DNA from: Palsa-465 sp963800475
Lineage (GTDB): Bacteria; Actinomycetota; Thermoleophilia; Solirubrobacterales; Solirubrobacteraceae
NCBI GenBank assembly: GCA_963800475.1
Contig: CAWDAZ010000001.1
Coordinates: 682,001 to 746,000 of the forward strand
DNA: 64,000 nucleotides
Direction of reading: 5' to 3'
Of this stretch, positions 1 through 8,354 are shown piece after piece. Position 1 is the first letter of the stretch. Every line of letters begins with the position of its first letter. The notes beneath the pieces are model-generated. The model saw only the letters and a list, made by a program, of their open reading frames with translations. It did not search any database and was not told the origin of the DNA. Position numbers and translations under genes: made by a program.

Positions 1-1992
1 CCCGCGCAGTTACCGCGCCGGCAGGTGCGGGTGATCTTCGGCGGGCTGATGCTGGTGTTGCTGCTTGCCGCGCTCGACCAGACGATCGTCGCGACCGCGC
101 TCCCGACGATCGTCTCGGACCTTGGCGGGCTGAACCGGCTGGCGTGGGTCACGAGCGCGTTCCTGCTGGCCCAGACCGTGGTGACGCCGATCTACGGCAA
201 GCTCGGCGATCTCTACGGGCGTAAGCGGATCCTGCAGAGCGCGATCGTGCTGTTCCTGATCGGCTCCGCGCTGTGCGGCCAGGCCCACTCGATGACCGAG
301 CTGATCGCGTTCCGCGCCTTGCAGGGGCTCGGGGCGGGGGGGCTGATCGTCCTGATCCAGGCGGTGATCGGCGACGTCGTCCCGCCTCGGGAGCGGGGCC
401 GCTACCAGGGTCTGTTCGGGGCCGTATTCGGCGTCGCCAGCATCGCCGGGCCGCTGCTCGGCGGGGTGATCGTCGAGCAGGTGTCGTGGCGCTGGATCTT
501 CTACGTCAACCTCCCGGTCGGAGTCGCGGCGCTGGCGGTGCTGAGCGCGACGCTGCCCGCCACAGGGCGCATCTCGCGCCCGTCGATCGACTACCTCGGC
601 GCGGGGCTGCTGGCAGCCGCGCTCAGCGCGATCGTGCTCGTCACCAGCCTCGGCGGCACGACCTGGGCGTGGGGCTCCGGTGCGGTGTTGGTCGTCGGTG
701 GCCTCGGCGTGGTGCTGCTCGGAGCGTTCGTCGTCGCCGAGCGCCACGCGCGCGAGCCGATCCTGCCGGTGGTGCTGCTCCGCGAGCGCGTGTTCGTCGT
801 CGGGGCGTCGCTGTCGCTGGTCGTTGGCTTCGCGCTATTCGGCGCGGTCACGTTCCTGCCGCTGTACTTCCAGACGGTCGACGCCGCCTCGCCGACCGGG
901 TCCGGGCTCCGGTTGGTGCCGATGATCCTGGGGCTGCTGACGACATCGATCCTCTCGGGTCAGCTGATCACGCGCTACGGGCGCTACAAGCCGTTCCCGA
1001 TCATCGGCACCGCGCTGATGACGATCGGACTGGGGCTGCTCTCGCATCTGGACGTCGGGACCAGCACCGGGACCAGCTCGCTGTTCCTGCTGATCCTCGG
1101 TCTCGGCCTCGGGTCGACCATGCAGGTGTTGGTGCTGGCGGTGCAGAACGCGGTCGACTACGCCAACCTGGGTGCGGCCACGTCGGGGGTCACGCTGGCT
1201 CGCGGGATCGGCGGATCGCTTGGGACCGCGATCTTTGGCACCGTGTTCTCGACCCAGCTGACCTCTCACCTGAAGGGTGCCCTGACGGGCTCGTTGGGCC
1301 ATCAGGTTGCTTCGGGCGGGCGCCTCACCGGGACGCAGGTGCTGAGGCTGCCGCCGGCGGTGCGCCTCATCTACCAGCAGGCATACGTCAGCTCGTTGCG
1401 CCCGGTGTTCCTGATGGCGGCCGGCGTGGCCGCAGCTGGATTCGTGCTCAGCCTGTTCCTACCTCAACGGAAGCTGCGGGAGGCGGCAAGCACCAGCACC
1501 GGGCTCGATGACAGCGTGGCGGCGCCGCGCTCGCCCGACTCGCTGGCCGAGCTCGAGCGCGCGCTGACGAAGGTCACGACCCCGGAGGAGCGCGAGCGCT
1601 TCCGGCGCGCGATCGCCGAGCGCTCGGGCGTCGACGTCAGCCCTGGCGCGATCTGGGCGCTGATCCGGATCGACGAGTACGGGCTCGCGCGGGCGAGACA
1701 GCTGGCGCTCGAGGACGGGGTCCCCCCGGCCCGGATCGCGGCGGTCGTCGACGAGCTTCGCGGGCGCGGGTTCGTCGCCGACGACGACGGCGGCGTGGAG
1801 CTCACGGAGGCGGGATCCGCCGAGAGCCGGCGCGTCGTCGGAGCGAGGCGCGAACTGCTGTTCGAGGCGCTCGACGACGACGACGCCGACCGGCGCCCGG
1901 AGGTGTCGGCGCTGCTCACGCGGCTGGCGCGAGAGCTGTGCGGCGAGCCGCCGTCGGCGCGGGCGCCGGCCGAGCCCGCGGTGGTAGCGTGA
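1..1992 (+). CDS. MFS drug/proton antiporter (DHA2/EmrB-like), 5' end outside window, with C-terminal winged-helix-like tail
   Basis: The frame is open to the window edge and the residues before the first internal GTG (base 25) already resemble the family's N-terminus, so the true start lies upstream. About 480 residues form the 14-TM DHA2 fold. Visible are motif A-like residues (GKLGDLYGRKR) after TM2, the ALDQTIVATALP motif in TM1 and motif C-like glycine-rich TM5. Such proteins export drugs or metabolites by proton antiport in the inner membrane. Unusually, about 150 further residues follow the last TM; they are charged, soluble and read like a MarR-type winged helix (helices, then RGFVADDDGGVELTEAG as a possible wing). 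The next gene overlaps its stop (GTGA). Family assignment is secure; substrate is unknown. Confidence 0.88.
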   Translation, partial: PAQLPRRQVRVIFGGLMLVLLLAALDQTIVATALPTIVSDLGGLNRLAWVTSAFLLAQTVVTPIYGKLGDLYGRKRILQSAIVLFLIGSALCGQAHSMTELIAFRALQGLGAGGLIVLIQAVIGDVVPPRERGRYQGLFGAVFGVASIAGPLLGGVIVEQVSWRWIFYVNLPVGVAALAVLSATLPATGRISRPSIDYLGAGLLAAALSAIVLVTSLGGTTWAWGSGAVLVVGGLGVVLLGAFVVAERHAREPILPVVLLRERVFVVGASLSLVVGFALFGAVTFLPLYFQTVDAASPTGSGLRLVPMILGLLTTSILSGQLITRYGRYKPFPIIGTALMTIGLGLLSHLDVGTSTGTSSLFLLILGLGLGSTMQVLVLAVQNAVDYANLGAATSGVTLARGIGGSLGTAIFGTVFSTQLTSHLKGALTGSLGHQVASGGRLTGTQVLRLPPAVRLIYQQAYVSSLRPVFLMAAGVAAAGFVLSLFLPQRKLREAASTSTGLDDSVAAPRSPDSLAELERALTKVTTPEERERFRRAIAERSGVDVSPGAIWALIRIDEYGLARARQLALEDGVPPARIAAVVDELRGRGFVADDDGGVELTEAGSAESRRVVGARRELLFEALDDDDADRRPEVSALLTRLARELCGEPPSARAPAEPAVVA

Positions 1993-2921
1993 GCGCTCAG
2001 ATGGCATCGGGCTGGCCCGTCTTCTCCTACGAGGAGTGGCGCGAGACCTGCGACACGCTCCACGCACACACCCAGGTGTTGGGGAAGCTCGCGGTCGCGC
2101 TGGCGCCATCCGAGCCCGAGCTCCAGCACGCCGCGCTGCGGGTGACCGCGCGCGGCTGGGAGACGATGCCGCTGCCGGCGCCCGACGGGTCGGGGTCGTT
2201 CGTAGCGCTGCTCGACCTGCACGCCCACGAGGCCGTGATCGAGCACAGCGCCGGCGAGGTGCGGCGGGTGGCGCTGGCGCCCGACCGCGCGGTCGGCGAG
2301 GTCACGCGCGAGCTGCTCGCGGCGGCGCGGGCACTTGCCGGGCCGTTCGAGATCAACCTGACGCCGCAGGAGGTGCCGTGGACGGTGCCGCTCGACGAGG
2401 ACACCGAGCACGCGCGATACGAGCCCTCGCAGGTGGAGTCCTACTTCGGCGCAGCGACCCGCGCGGCGCTCGTGTTGGCGGCCTTCCGAGCTCCGTTCCG
2501 GGGCCGCGCGACTCCCGTCAATGCGTGGTGGGGCTCGTTTGATCTCGCCGTGAACCTGTTCTCCGGCGCGCCGGCGGATCCCCCCTCGGACGACTTCATC
2601 ATGCGCAACGCGATGGACGCTCAGGAGGTCGCGGTCGGCTGGTGGCCGGGCGACGCGCGCTACGGAAAGGCCGCGTTCTACGCGTACGCGCATCCGGCGC
2701 CGGATGGCTTCGCCGGGGCCGAGCTGTCGCCGCCCGCCGCCCGCTGGGAACCCGAGCTCGGCGAGTACGTGCTCGACTGGGAGGACGTGTGCCGATCTCC
2801 GAGCCCGCACGCCGTGGCGCTCGAGTTCATGCGCTCGGCGTTTCGCCACGCGTGCAAGGTGTGCGAATGGGACCCGACGCTGGCGGCGACCGCCGAGGGC
2901 GTCCCGCCTGCAGTCCAGTAG
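1989..2921 (+). CDS. DUF5996 family protein
   Basis: A 310-residue soluble protein whose GTG start overlaps the stop of the MFS gene by four bases, so the two are probably cotranscribed. The N-terminal WPVFSYEEWRETCDTLH, the PLDEDTEHARYEP stretch, NAWWGSFDLAVNLFSG and the GWWPGD...AFYAYAHPAPDGF block are characteristic of the DUF5996 family. No biochemical function is established for that family. An in-frame ATG at 2001 is an alternative start. It ends 11 bases before the convergent FUSC gene. Confidence 0.85.
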   Translation: MSAQMASGWPVFSYEEWRETCDTLHAHTQVLGKLAVALAPSEPELQHAALRVTARGWETMPLPAPDGSGSFVALLDLHAHEAVIEHSAGEVRRVALAPDRAVGEVTRELLAAARALAGPFEINLTPQEVPWTVPLDEDTEHARYEPSQVESYFGAATRAALVLAAFRAPFRGRATPVNAWWGSFDLAVNLFSGAPADPPSDDFIMRNAMDAQEVAVGWWPGDARYGKAAFYAYAHPAPDGFAGAELSPPAARWEPELGEYVLDWEDVCRSPSPHAVALEFMRSAFRHACKVCEWDPTLAATAEGVPPAVQ

Positions 2922-2932
2922 AACGGCGTTCG

Positions 2933-5086
2933 CTACCGCCACCACGGCCGGCGCCGGATCGCCGCGATCCGCTCGGCCGGCTCGACGAGCTCGCCGAGAT
3001 GTTCGGCGAGATGGTCGAGGTGCTCGCAGAGCCACACGCCGTAATGCGACCCCGACGCGTCGTCGACGGTGTCCCCGGCCGCAAACCGCGGCGCCGCCAG
3101 GCTCGGAATCGGCTTGCGGCGGACCGCGACCAGCTGCGCGAGCCGCTCGTAGAAGCCGTCCAGCGTCCGGATTCGGCGCTGGAGCGCCCCCCGCGCGGTG
3201 TCGTTGCCGACCGCGTCGTGTGGAAGCCTTGCGATTGCGTTTGCGGTCAGGCGCAGGCGCAGCGAACCTCCGACCAGGCGCCACAGCTCAGGCCTGGAGA
3301 TGTGTCTGGTCCCCTGCTCGGCGAGCAGCCCGCGAAGCGCGTCGTCGAGCCTCAGCCCGGCGTCCACGGCCGGCATCGCGTTCTCCGGCGCTCGCGCGCG
3401 GCCGCCGGTCGCCCATCCCATCGCCTGCGTCAGGTACGCGGCGCCGGAGCGGAACGCGTCGGCGAGGTCGTCGGCGACCAGCGAGGAGACCCCGTGCGGC
3501 CACACCAGGGCGCCCACCACGACGCTGACCGCGCAGCCGATCGCCACGTCCTCGATCCGCACGAGGCCGACGGCCCAACCGACCGGGACGAGCAGGTTGA
3601 AGAGCACCGCGACGGTGACAGTGAACGCCGCCTGCCCGACCTCGAACGGCAGTGTCCCGGGCGCGTACCCCGCGATCAGTACCGCGATCGGGAGCACCGC
3701 CCACAGCGCCGTCGTGCTCGAGCCGATCGCGACCAGCAGCGCGCCACCGACTACGAACCCGATCGCGGTCCCGGTCAGCGCCCGCAGCGCGGTCGCACCG
3801 GTCGAGGCGGCGTTCGTACGCAGCACCGACAGCGTCCCGAGCACCACCCAGAAGCCGTGCTGTACGCCGCTGAGGTCCGCGATCGCGACCGCGGCCGCGA
3901 GCGCGATCGCGGCACGGAGGCTGTTCACCAGCCACACCGAGCTGAGGGTCGCGTCGCGGCGCGCGACCGCCGCGAGCCGCGACACCCGCCGCGGGACAAG
4001 GGAGCCGTTCGGGCTGCCGCCGAACAGCTGGCGGCGCTCCAGAGCAAACCACTGCGAGTCCGCGATACCGGCGACGACGAGCGCGTCCGCGCCCAGCGTC
4101 CGCACAGCGACTGCGATCGCGTTGGCGTGAAACGAGATCCGCGCGGCCTCGCGGAACGCCGGCCCGTCGGGGCGCTGCTCCGCGAGCCACCGGCAGCTCC
4201 GCGCGCGCGCCGCCTCGATCCGCTCGAGATCGGGAGTCGCGGAGCGGCCGTCGAGCAGTGCCGCCGCGTCGGCGAGCACGGCGGCCGAAGTCGCGAGCAG
4301 CTCGCGGTCCGGCGCCGCGGCGTGGCGCAGGTCGAGACCCTCGCGGACCGTGTCGGCGGCCATCGACGTGGACCACTCGAGCAACTCGACCGCGCTGGCC
4401 AGGGCCTCGTCGGCGGCCGCCATCCCGGTCGGCCTGTATGGCGAGGCGTGGAAGCGCTCGAGCAGGTCGTGCTTGGCCTCGATCGCGGTGTCGAGCACCG
4501 CACTGGTCGCGCCGCCCGCGAGCGCCGCCTCGAGTGCGTGTGAGAGCGCCTCCGCGGCGCTCGCCGCGGCGACGCGAAGCCGGTCCGGTCCCGAGCGCGG
4601 TGATGTGAGCAGCACCGCGACCGTTCCGACCACGGCCGCCAGCCACCAGCCGGCGAGGCGGTCGGGCACCATCGACATCGCGCCCGGCGACGCCGCCGGC
4701 AGCACGTACGCGAGCAGCGTCGCGGTCGCCCCGGACGCGGCGTTCGGTCCGGCGATCCCGGCGAAGAACACCGCGAACGCGACCGGCACCGTGACGATCG
4801 CGCCGAGCGCCGCTGACGAGTTGACCGCGGTGCCGATCGTCAGCAGCACGCTGCCGGTGATCGCCAGCCCCGTGTACGCGAGCAGCCGGTCGCGCCGGCT
4901 GCCCCCGAACGACGCGAGCACGAGTGTCGCGAAGCTGCCAAACGCGGCGAACGTCGCGATTTGCCGGTTGCCGATCACCTGGTCGGCGAACGCGAACAGT
5001 CCCGGCATCACGATCGCCGCACGGACCGCCCGGACCGCCGCATCTGTCGACCAGCGCCACATCGCCGAAGCTCCGCGGGCGAGCAT
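2933..5086 (-). CDS. FUSC family membrane protein
   Basis: A 717-residue protein with two hydrophobic blocks (about residues 15-160 and 375-500), each with several TM segments, separated and followed by long cytoplasmic helical regions. This duplicated layout is typical of fusaric-acid-resistance (FUSC)/aromatic acid exporter proteins. The second block contains GVQHGFWVVLGTLSVLRTN, the core signature of the FUSC_2 domain. The family is linked to efflux of aromatic acids or other weak acids; the substrate here cannot be read from sequence. A downstream ATG at 5062 is an alternative start. Confidence 0.85.
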   Translation of the reverse strand: MLARGASAMWRWSTDAAVRAVRAAIVMPGLFAFADQVIGNRQIATFAAFGSFATLVLASFGGSRRDRLLAYTGLAITGSVLLTIGTAVNSSAALGAIVTVPVAFAVFFAGIAGPNAASGATATLLAYVLPAASPGAMSMVPDRLAGWWLAAVVGTVAVLLTSPRSGPDRLRVAAASAAEALSHALEAALAGGATSAVLDTAIEAKHDLLERFHASPYRPTGMAAADEALASAVELLEWSTSMAADTVREGLDLRHAAAPDRELLATSAAVLADAAALLDGRSATPDLERIEAARARSCRWLAEQRPDGPAFREAARISFHANAIAVAVRTLGADALVVAGIADSQWFALERRQLFGGSPNGSLVPRRVSRLAAVARRDATLSSVWLVNSLRAAIALAAAVAIADLSGVQHGFWVVLGTLSVLRTNAASTGATALRALTGTAIGFVVGGALLVAIGSSTTALWAVLPIAVLIAGYAPGTLPFEVGQAAFTVTVAVLFNLLVPVGWAVGLVRIEDVAIGCAVSVVVGALVWPHGVSSLVADDLADAFRSGAAYLTQAMGWATGGRARAPENAMPAVDAGLRLDDALRGLLAEQGTRHISRPELWRLVGGSLRLRLTANAIARLPHDAVGNDTARGALQRRIRTLDGFYERLAQLVAVRRKPIPSLAAPRFAAGDTVDDASGSHYGVWLCEHLDHLAEHLGELVEPAERIAAIRRRPWWR

Positions 5087-5185
5087 CGCAGAGCGCCACG
5101 ATTCCCACCACGGCGAGGGGCTGCCCTAGGCTTGCCCGGGGCCGTCTCGGCCCGTCACGTCCGAGCGAAAGGGACATTGATCGAC

Positions 5186-5485
5186 ATGCACGTCGCTGAG
5201 TTCACCCTGCACGCGAAGCCGGGCCACTTCGACGAGGTGGCGGACATGTACTCGGAGTTCGCCGAGTCGTTCCTGCACCACCAGCCGTCGCTGCAGACGG
5301 TGCTGATCGTCGGCGACGAGGCGAGCGGGCTGGTGCGCGGCCTCGGCGTGTTCGGTGATCGCGAGGACGCCGACGCGGTCAACAGCAACCCCGAGTTCGC
5401 GAGCTTCAACGACCGCGTCGCGCCGCTGCTCGCGAGCCCGTCCGAGCGCGTCGAGCTGCGGCTGCTGCACAGCTACTCGCGCTGA
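5186..5485 (+). CDS. Small ABM-like (dimeric alpha-beta barrel) protein
   Basis: A 99-residue protein. The start ATG follows a GAAAGGG purine stretch by about 12 bases; a TTG three codons earlier is possible. It opens HVAEFTLHAKPGHFDEVADMY and has a second strand-helix unit. This pattern fits the antibiotic-biosynthesis-monooxygenase/dimeric alpha-beta barrel fold used by small cofactorless monooxygenases, heme-degrading enzymes and stress proteins. No catalytic residue can be named. It stands alone between the FUSC gene and a convergent NAD(P)-binding protein. Confidence 0.65.
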   Translation: MHVAEFTLHAKPGHFDEVADMYSEFAESFLHHQPSLQTVLIVGDEASGLVRGLGVFGDREDADAVNSNPEFASFNDRVAPLLASPSERVELRLLHSYSR

Positions 5486-5533
5486 GCTGCGGGCTCGGCT
5501 TCGCCGCCGTCAACCCAGCCGCCGCGCACCCGC

Positions 5534-6184
5534 TCAGCGGACCGCCGCGAGCGCCTGCTCGACGGGCTGCTCCCCGCCGTTGACGTACAGGATCCGGCCG
5601 ATCGCCAGAGGCTGTCCAAGCAGCGCGGCGAGCACCGAGGCCACGTCGTCGCGCGGGATCTGTCCGCGGAATGGCTCGGTGTCGACCCGCACGCGCCCGG
5701 TGCCGGGATCGTTGGTCAGCCCGCCGGGCCGGACGATCGCCCACTCGCGATCGCTCGCCTCGACCGCCGCGTCGGCCTCGGCCTTCGCGCGCAGGTAGAT
5801 GCTGAACACGTCGTCGCCCTCTGGAGGGGCCTCCGCGCCGACGGAGCTGACCATCACGTACCGCGTCGCGCCGGCAGCGGTGGCCGCCTCGAGCAGCTTG
5901 ATCGCGGCGTCCCGGTCGACCGTCAGCTTGCGCTCCGCGCCGCTGCCGGGACCGGCGCCGGCGGCAAATACGACGGCTGACGCGCCGGCGATCGCGGCGG
6001 CCGCATCCGAACCGCTCGCCTGCTCGAGGTCGCAGACCACCGGCTCTCCGCCGGCCGCGCGGACCTCGTCGGCGTGGTCCGGGTTGCGGATCAGCCCGAT
6101 CACGCGCTCGCCGCGGCCGCTCAGCAGTCGCGTCAGCCGGAGCGCGATCTGTCCGTGGCCTCCTGCGATCGCGACCATCGGCAA
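5534..6184 (-). CDS. NAD(P)-binding atypical SDR (NAD(P)H-binding family)
   Basis: A 216-residue Rossmann protein. The N-terminal AGGHGQIALRLTRLL is the GxxGxxG dinucleotide loop of the atypical SDR/YwnB-like group, and VSSVGAE plus YLRAKAEAD take the place of the SDR catalytic segment. The terminal part, IPRDDVASVLAALLGQP, is also typical of this group. Such proteins act as NADPH-dependent reductases or redox sensors. An internal ATG two codons in is an alternative start. It is divergent from the large Vps62-like gene, with only 12 bases between starts. Confidence 0.82.
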   Translation of the reverse strand: MPMVAIAGGHGQIALRLTRLLSGRGERVIGLIRNPDHADEVRAAGGEPVVCDLEQASGSDAAAAIAGASAVVFAAGAGPGSGAERKLTVDRDAAIKLLEAATAAGATRYVMVSSVGAEAPPEGDDVFSIYLRAKAEADAAVEASDREWAIVRPGGLTNDPGTGRVRVDTEPFRGQIPRDDVASVLAALLGQPLAIGRILYVNGGEQPVEQALAAVR

Positions 6185-6196
6185 CGGTTATATCCG

Positions 6197-8071
6197 ATGC
6201 GACCAGAGGCGCTCAAGTGGAAGAATCGGCACGTGCCGGATCAGCATGTCGGGGCCCTACCGGACCAGCTCGTCGAGCGAGCCGCGGACCTTGCTCTGCT
6301 GCGCGCGCATGAGCCGGTCGTCCGCTACACCAAGGGAGAGCTGTTCTTCCCGACCGCGGTCGGCCCGTACGTGGCTCAATCCAGCCTCTGGGTGGCGGGT
6401 CCGAAGGGCGAGACGTCCGAGCTCGTGCCGGCGGGAGAGCTCACGCTCGAGGGGCTGTCCGCCGAGGCGGTCCGGCATCGGGACCGGGCGCTGTTCCTTC
6501 GCTTCGTCGAGCAGCCGCTCGGCCACGCCGAGTACGTGCGCTGGCGGATGCTGCCCCGCGACCGGCTCAGCGCCAACGCCCGGTTCACCACCTCCGGAAT
6601 CGGCGGCCGCGTGGTCGACGCGGGCATGCGGGCTTCGCTGCTGCTGCGCGGGAAGGTGCCGGCGGGAGTGGCCGCCGCGGCCGAGACCACGTATCGCGAA
6701 CGCCTAGAGTCGGCCCGGTTCACGTACTACGGACGCGTCGCACGCGAGGGCGGCTACGTGTGCCTCCAGTACTGGTTCTTTTACGCGATGAACGACTGGC
6801 GCTCGACGTTCGGCGGCATCAATGATCACGAGGCCGACTGGGAGATGATCACGATCTACCTTGCCGAGCGCGAGGACGGCCCCGCGCAGCCGGCGTGGGT
6901 CGCGTTCTCATCCCACGATTACCACGGCGACGACCTGCGACGCCGCTGGGACGATCCCGAGCTGCGCCGCGAGGGCGACCGCGTGGTCGCGTTCGCCGGC
7001 GCGGGGTCGCACTCCGGGGCGTTCCTCCAGGGGGACTACGTGGTGATCGTCGACCCGGTGCGGATCCAGCCCGTGATCAGGTCGCTGCGCAGGCTGCGCC
7101 GCCTGCTGGCACCGTGGCGCCACTACACCGCCGACTCGCCCGGCGTCGGGCTGCCGTTCGTCGACTACGCGAGGGGGGACGGCGTCACGATCGGCCCCGG
7201 GCAGGGCGCCGAGTGGAGCCCTGTGCTGATCGACGACGATACGCCTTGGGTTCGGGACTTCCGCGGCCTCTGGGGCCTCGACACGCGGGACCGGTTCGGC
7301 GGCGAGCGGGCCCCGGCGGGACCGCGCTACGAGCGCGACGGCACGGTTCGCACCTCGTGGGCAAACCCCCTGGGCTGGGCGGGGCTGCTGAAGGTACCGC
7401 CCGACGAGCGCGACATCGCGGATCTGCTCGCCGAGCGGGTCTCGGCGCTCGGGCGGGAGATCGATGAGCTCGACGCGAGCGTCGACGCCGGGCGCGCCGA
7501 GCTCCGCGGCCTCCGCCTCCAGGCCCGTTCGCTGATGACCCGCGACTACGCGCGCACGTTGGCCAAGCGCCGCGAAGCCGAGCTCGCCGAACGGGAGGCG
7601 GCCGTCAACGAGCTGATCGCCACCCGCAGCGCGCTGGTCGAGGAGCGGAGGGCGCATCTCGAGACGATCGCGGACGGGCTGCCGCCGGAGGCACCGCAGG
7701 CGCACGTCCGCAAGCCGCATCGTCCCTATCTGGACGAGCAGGACCGCCGCACCCGGTTCCTCAAGCTGTGGGCCGCGATCAGCACCCCGCTGCTGCTGGG
7801 CTCCACGATCCTGATCCTGCTGGTCTCGCCGCTCGCCATGATCGTCGACTTCGTGGTTCTGGTGCTCGTGTTCAGCGGGTTCGAAGCGCTCGCCCGGAGA
7901 CGGTTCGTGTCGTTCCTCGGAAGCCTCCTCCTGGTCGGGGCGGTGGCCACGCTGGCAATCGGACTGGTGGCCCTGTTCCTGAATCACTGGCGCACGGCGC
8001 TGTCGTGCGTGATCGGCTTCGCGGCGCTGGCTCTGCTCGTCGCGAACTTGAGAGCGATGCGCCGGCACTGA
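6197..8071 (+). CDS. Large Vps62-like protein with coiled coil and C-terminal TM helices
   Basis: About 624 residues from the ATG at 6197; a GTG at 6233 is an alternative start. The middle contains YVCLQYWFFYAMNDW, then HEADWEMITIYL, then AFSSHDYHGDDL and FAGAGSHSGAF. This order (aromatic strand, HExDWE, SxHxxG) resembles the Vps62/DUF946 fold of secreted or vacuolar eukaryotic and bacterial proteins. It continues with an acidic/basic coiled coil of about 100 residues (LGREIDELDASVDAGRAEL) and ends in four hydrophobic segments (LLLGSTILILLVSPLAMI onward). There is no signal peptide, so the large domain is probably cytoplasmic and tethered by its C-terminus. Function unknown. Confidence 0.75.
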   Translation: MRPEALKWKNRHVPDQHVGALPDQLVERAADLALLRAHEPVVRYTKGELFFPTAVGPYVAQSSLWVAGPKGETSELVPAGELTLEGLSAEAVRHRDRALFLRFVEQPLGHAEYVRWRMLPRDRLSANARFTTSGIGGRVVDAGMRASLLLRGKVPAGVAAAAETTYRERLESARFTYYGRVAREGGYVCLQYWFFYAMNDWRSTFGGINDHEADWEMITIYLAEREDGPAQPAWVAFSSHDYHGDDLRRRWDDPELRREGDRVVAFAGAGSHSGAFLQGDYVVIVDPVRIQPVIRSLRRLRRLLAPWRHYTADSPGVGLPFVDYARGDGVTIGPGQGAEWSPVLIDDDTPWVRDFRGLWGLDTRDRFGGERAPAGPRYERDGTVRTSWANPLGWAGLLKVPPDERDIADLLAERVSALGREIDELDASVDAGRAELRGLRLQARSLMTRDYARTLAKRREAELAEREAAVNELIATRSALVEERRAHLETIADGLPPEAPQAHVRKPHRPYLDEQDRRTRFLKLWAAISTPLLLGSTILILLVSPLAMIVDFVVLVLVFSGFEALARRRFVSFLGSLLLVGAVATLAIGLVALFLNHWRTALSCVIGFAALALLVANLRAMRRH

Positions 8072-8109
8072 GGGGCGATCTGGTCGCTGCCGCTTCGCTT
8101 GCACACGGA

Positions 8110-8130
8110 CATCATCCGCAAGGGATGATG
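8110..8130 (+). terminator. Short perfect hairpin after the Vps62-like gene (terminator-like)
   Basis: CATCATCC and GGATGATG pair perfectly over 8 bp around a GCAAG loop, 39 bases after the stop codon. There is no T run, so intrinsic termination is only a possibility. Confidence 0.35.
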
Positions 8131-8201
8131 CGCGCAGCAGTCCGGAGTGGTCGAGTTTCGACCGGCTGAAATCGTCGTCCTGGACCGGCGGAGGTACCGG
8201 C

Positions 8202-8285
8202 ATGGATCTGGCCGACCCGAAGGCGAGCGGAGTTCTGACCGAGGAAGAGTTCGCTGCCGAGAAGGCCTGCATCCTTGTCGCGTGA
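8202..8285 (+). CDS. 27-codon ORF encoding only a SHOCT motif (small protein or gene remnant)
   Basis: The peptide reads as a bare SHOCT motif: DLADPKASGVLTEEEFAAEK followed by a short hydrophobic end. A GGAGG lies 7 bases before the ATG, a near-ideal ribosome site. SHOCT motifs are normally the C-terminal tail of larger membrane or lipoprotein genes, so this may be the remnant of a decayed gene. The frame stays open upstream without a clear start. It lies in the 283-base gap between the Vps62-like gene and the antiporter. Confidence 0.45.
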   Translation: MDLADPKASGVLTEEEFAAEKACILVA

Positions 8286-8354
8286 TCGCGCGGCACCAGC
8301 TCCGCGTCGGCGCCGCAGCCGCGCGGCCTGAGGACGATCCGTCGCGGTGGTCGT

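Noticed and set aside
1464..3284. 606-residue minus-strand frame opposite the MFS and DUF5996 genes
   Set aside because: It is the antisense of two well-supported genes, is arginine/proline-rich and has no recognisable domain. Long antisense frames are expected at this GC content.
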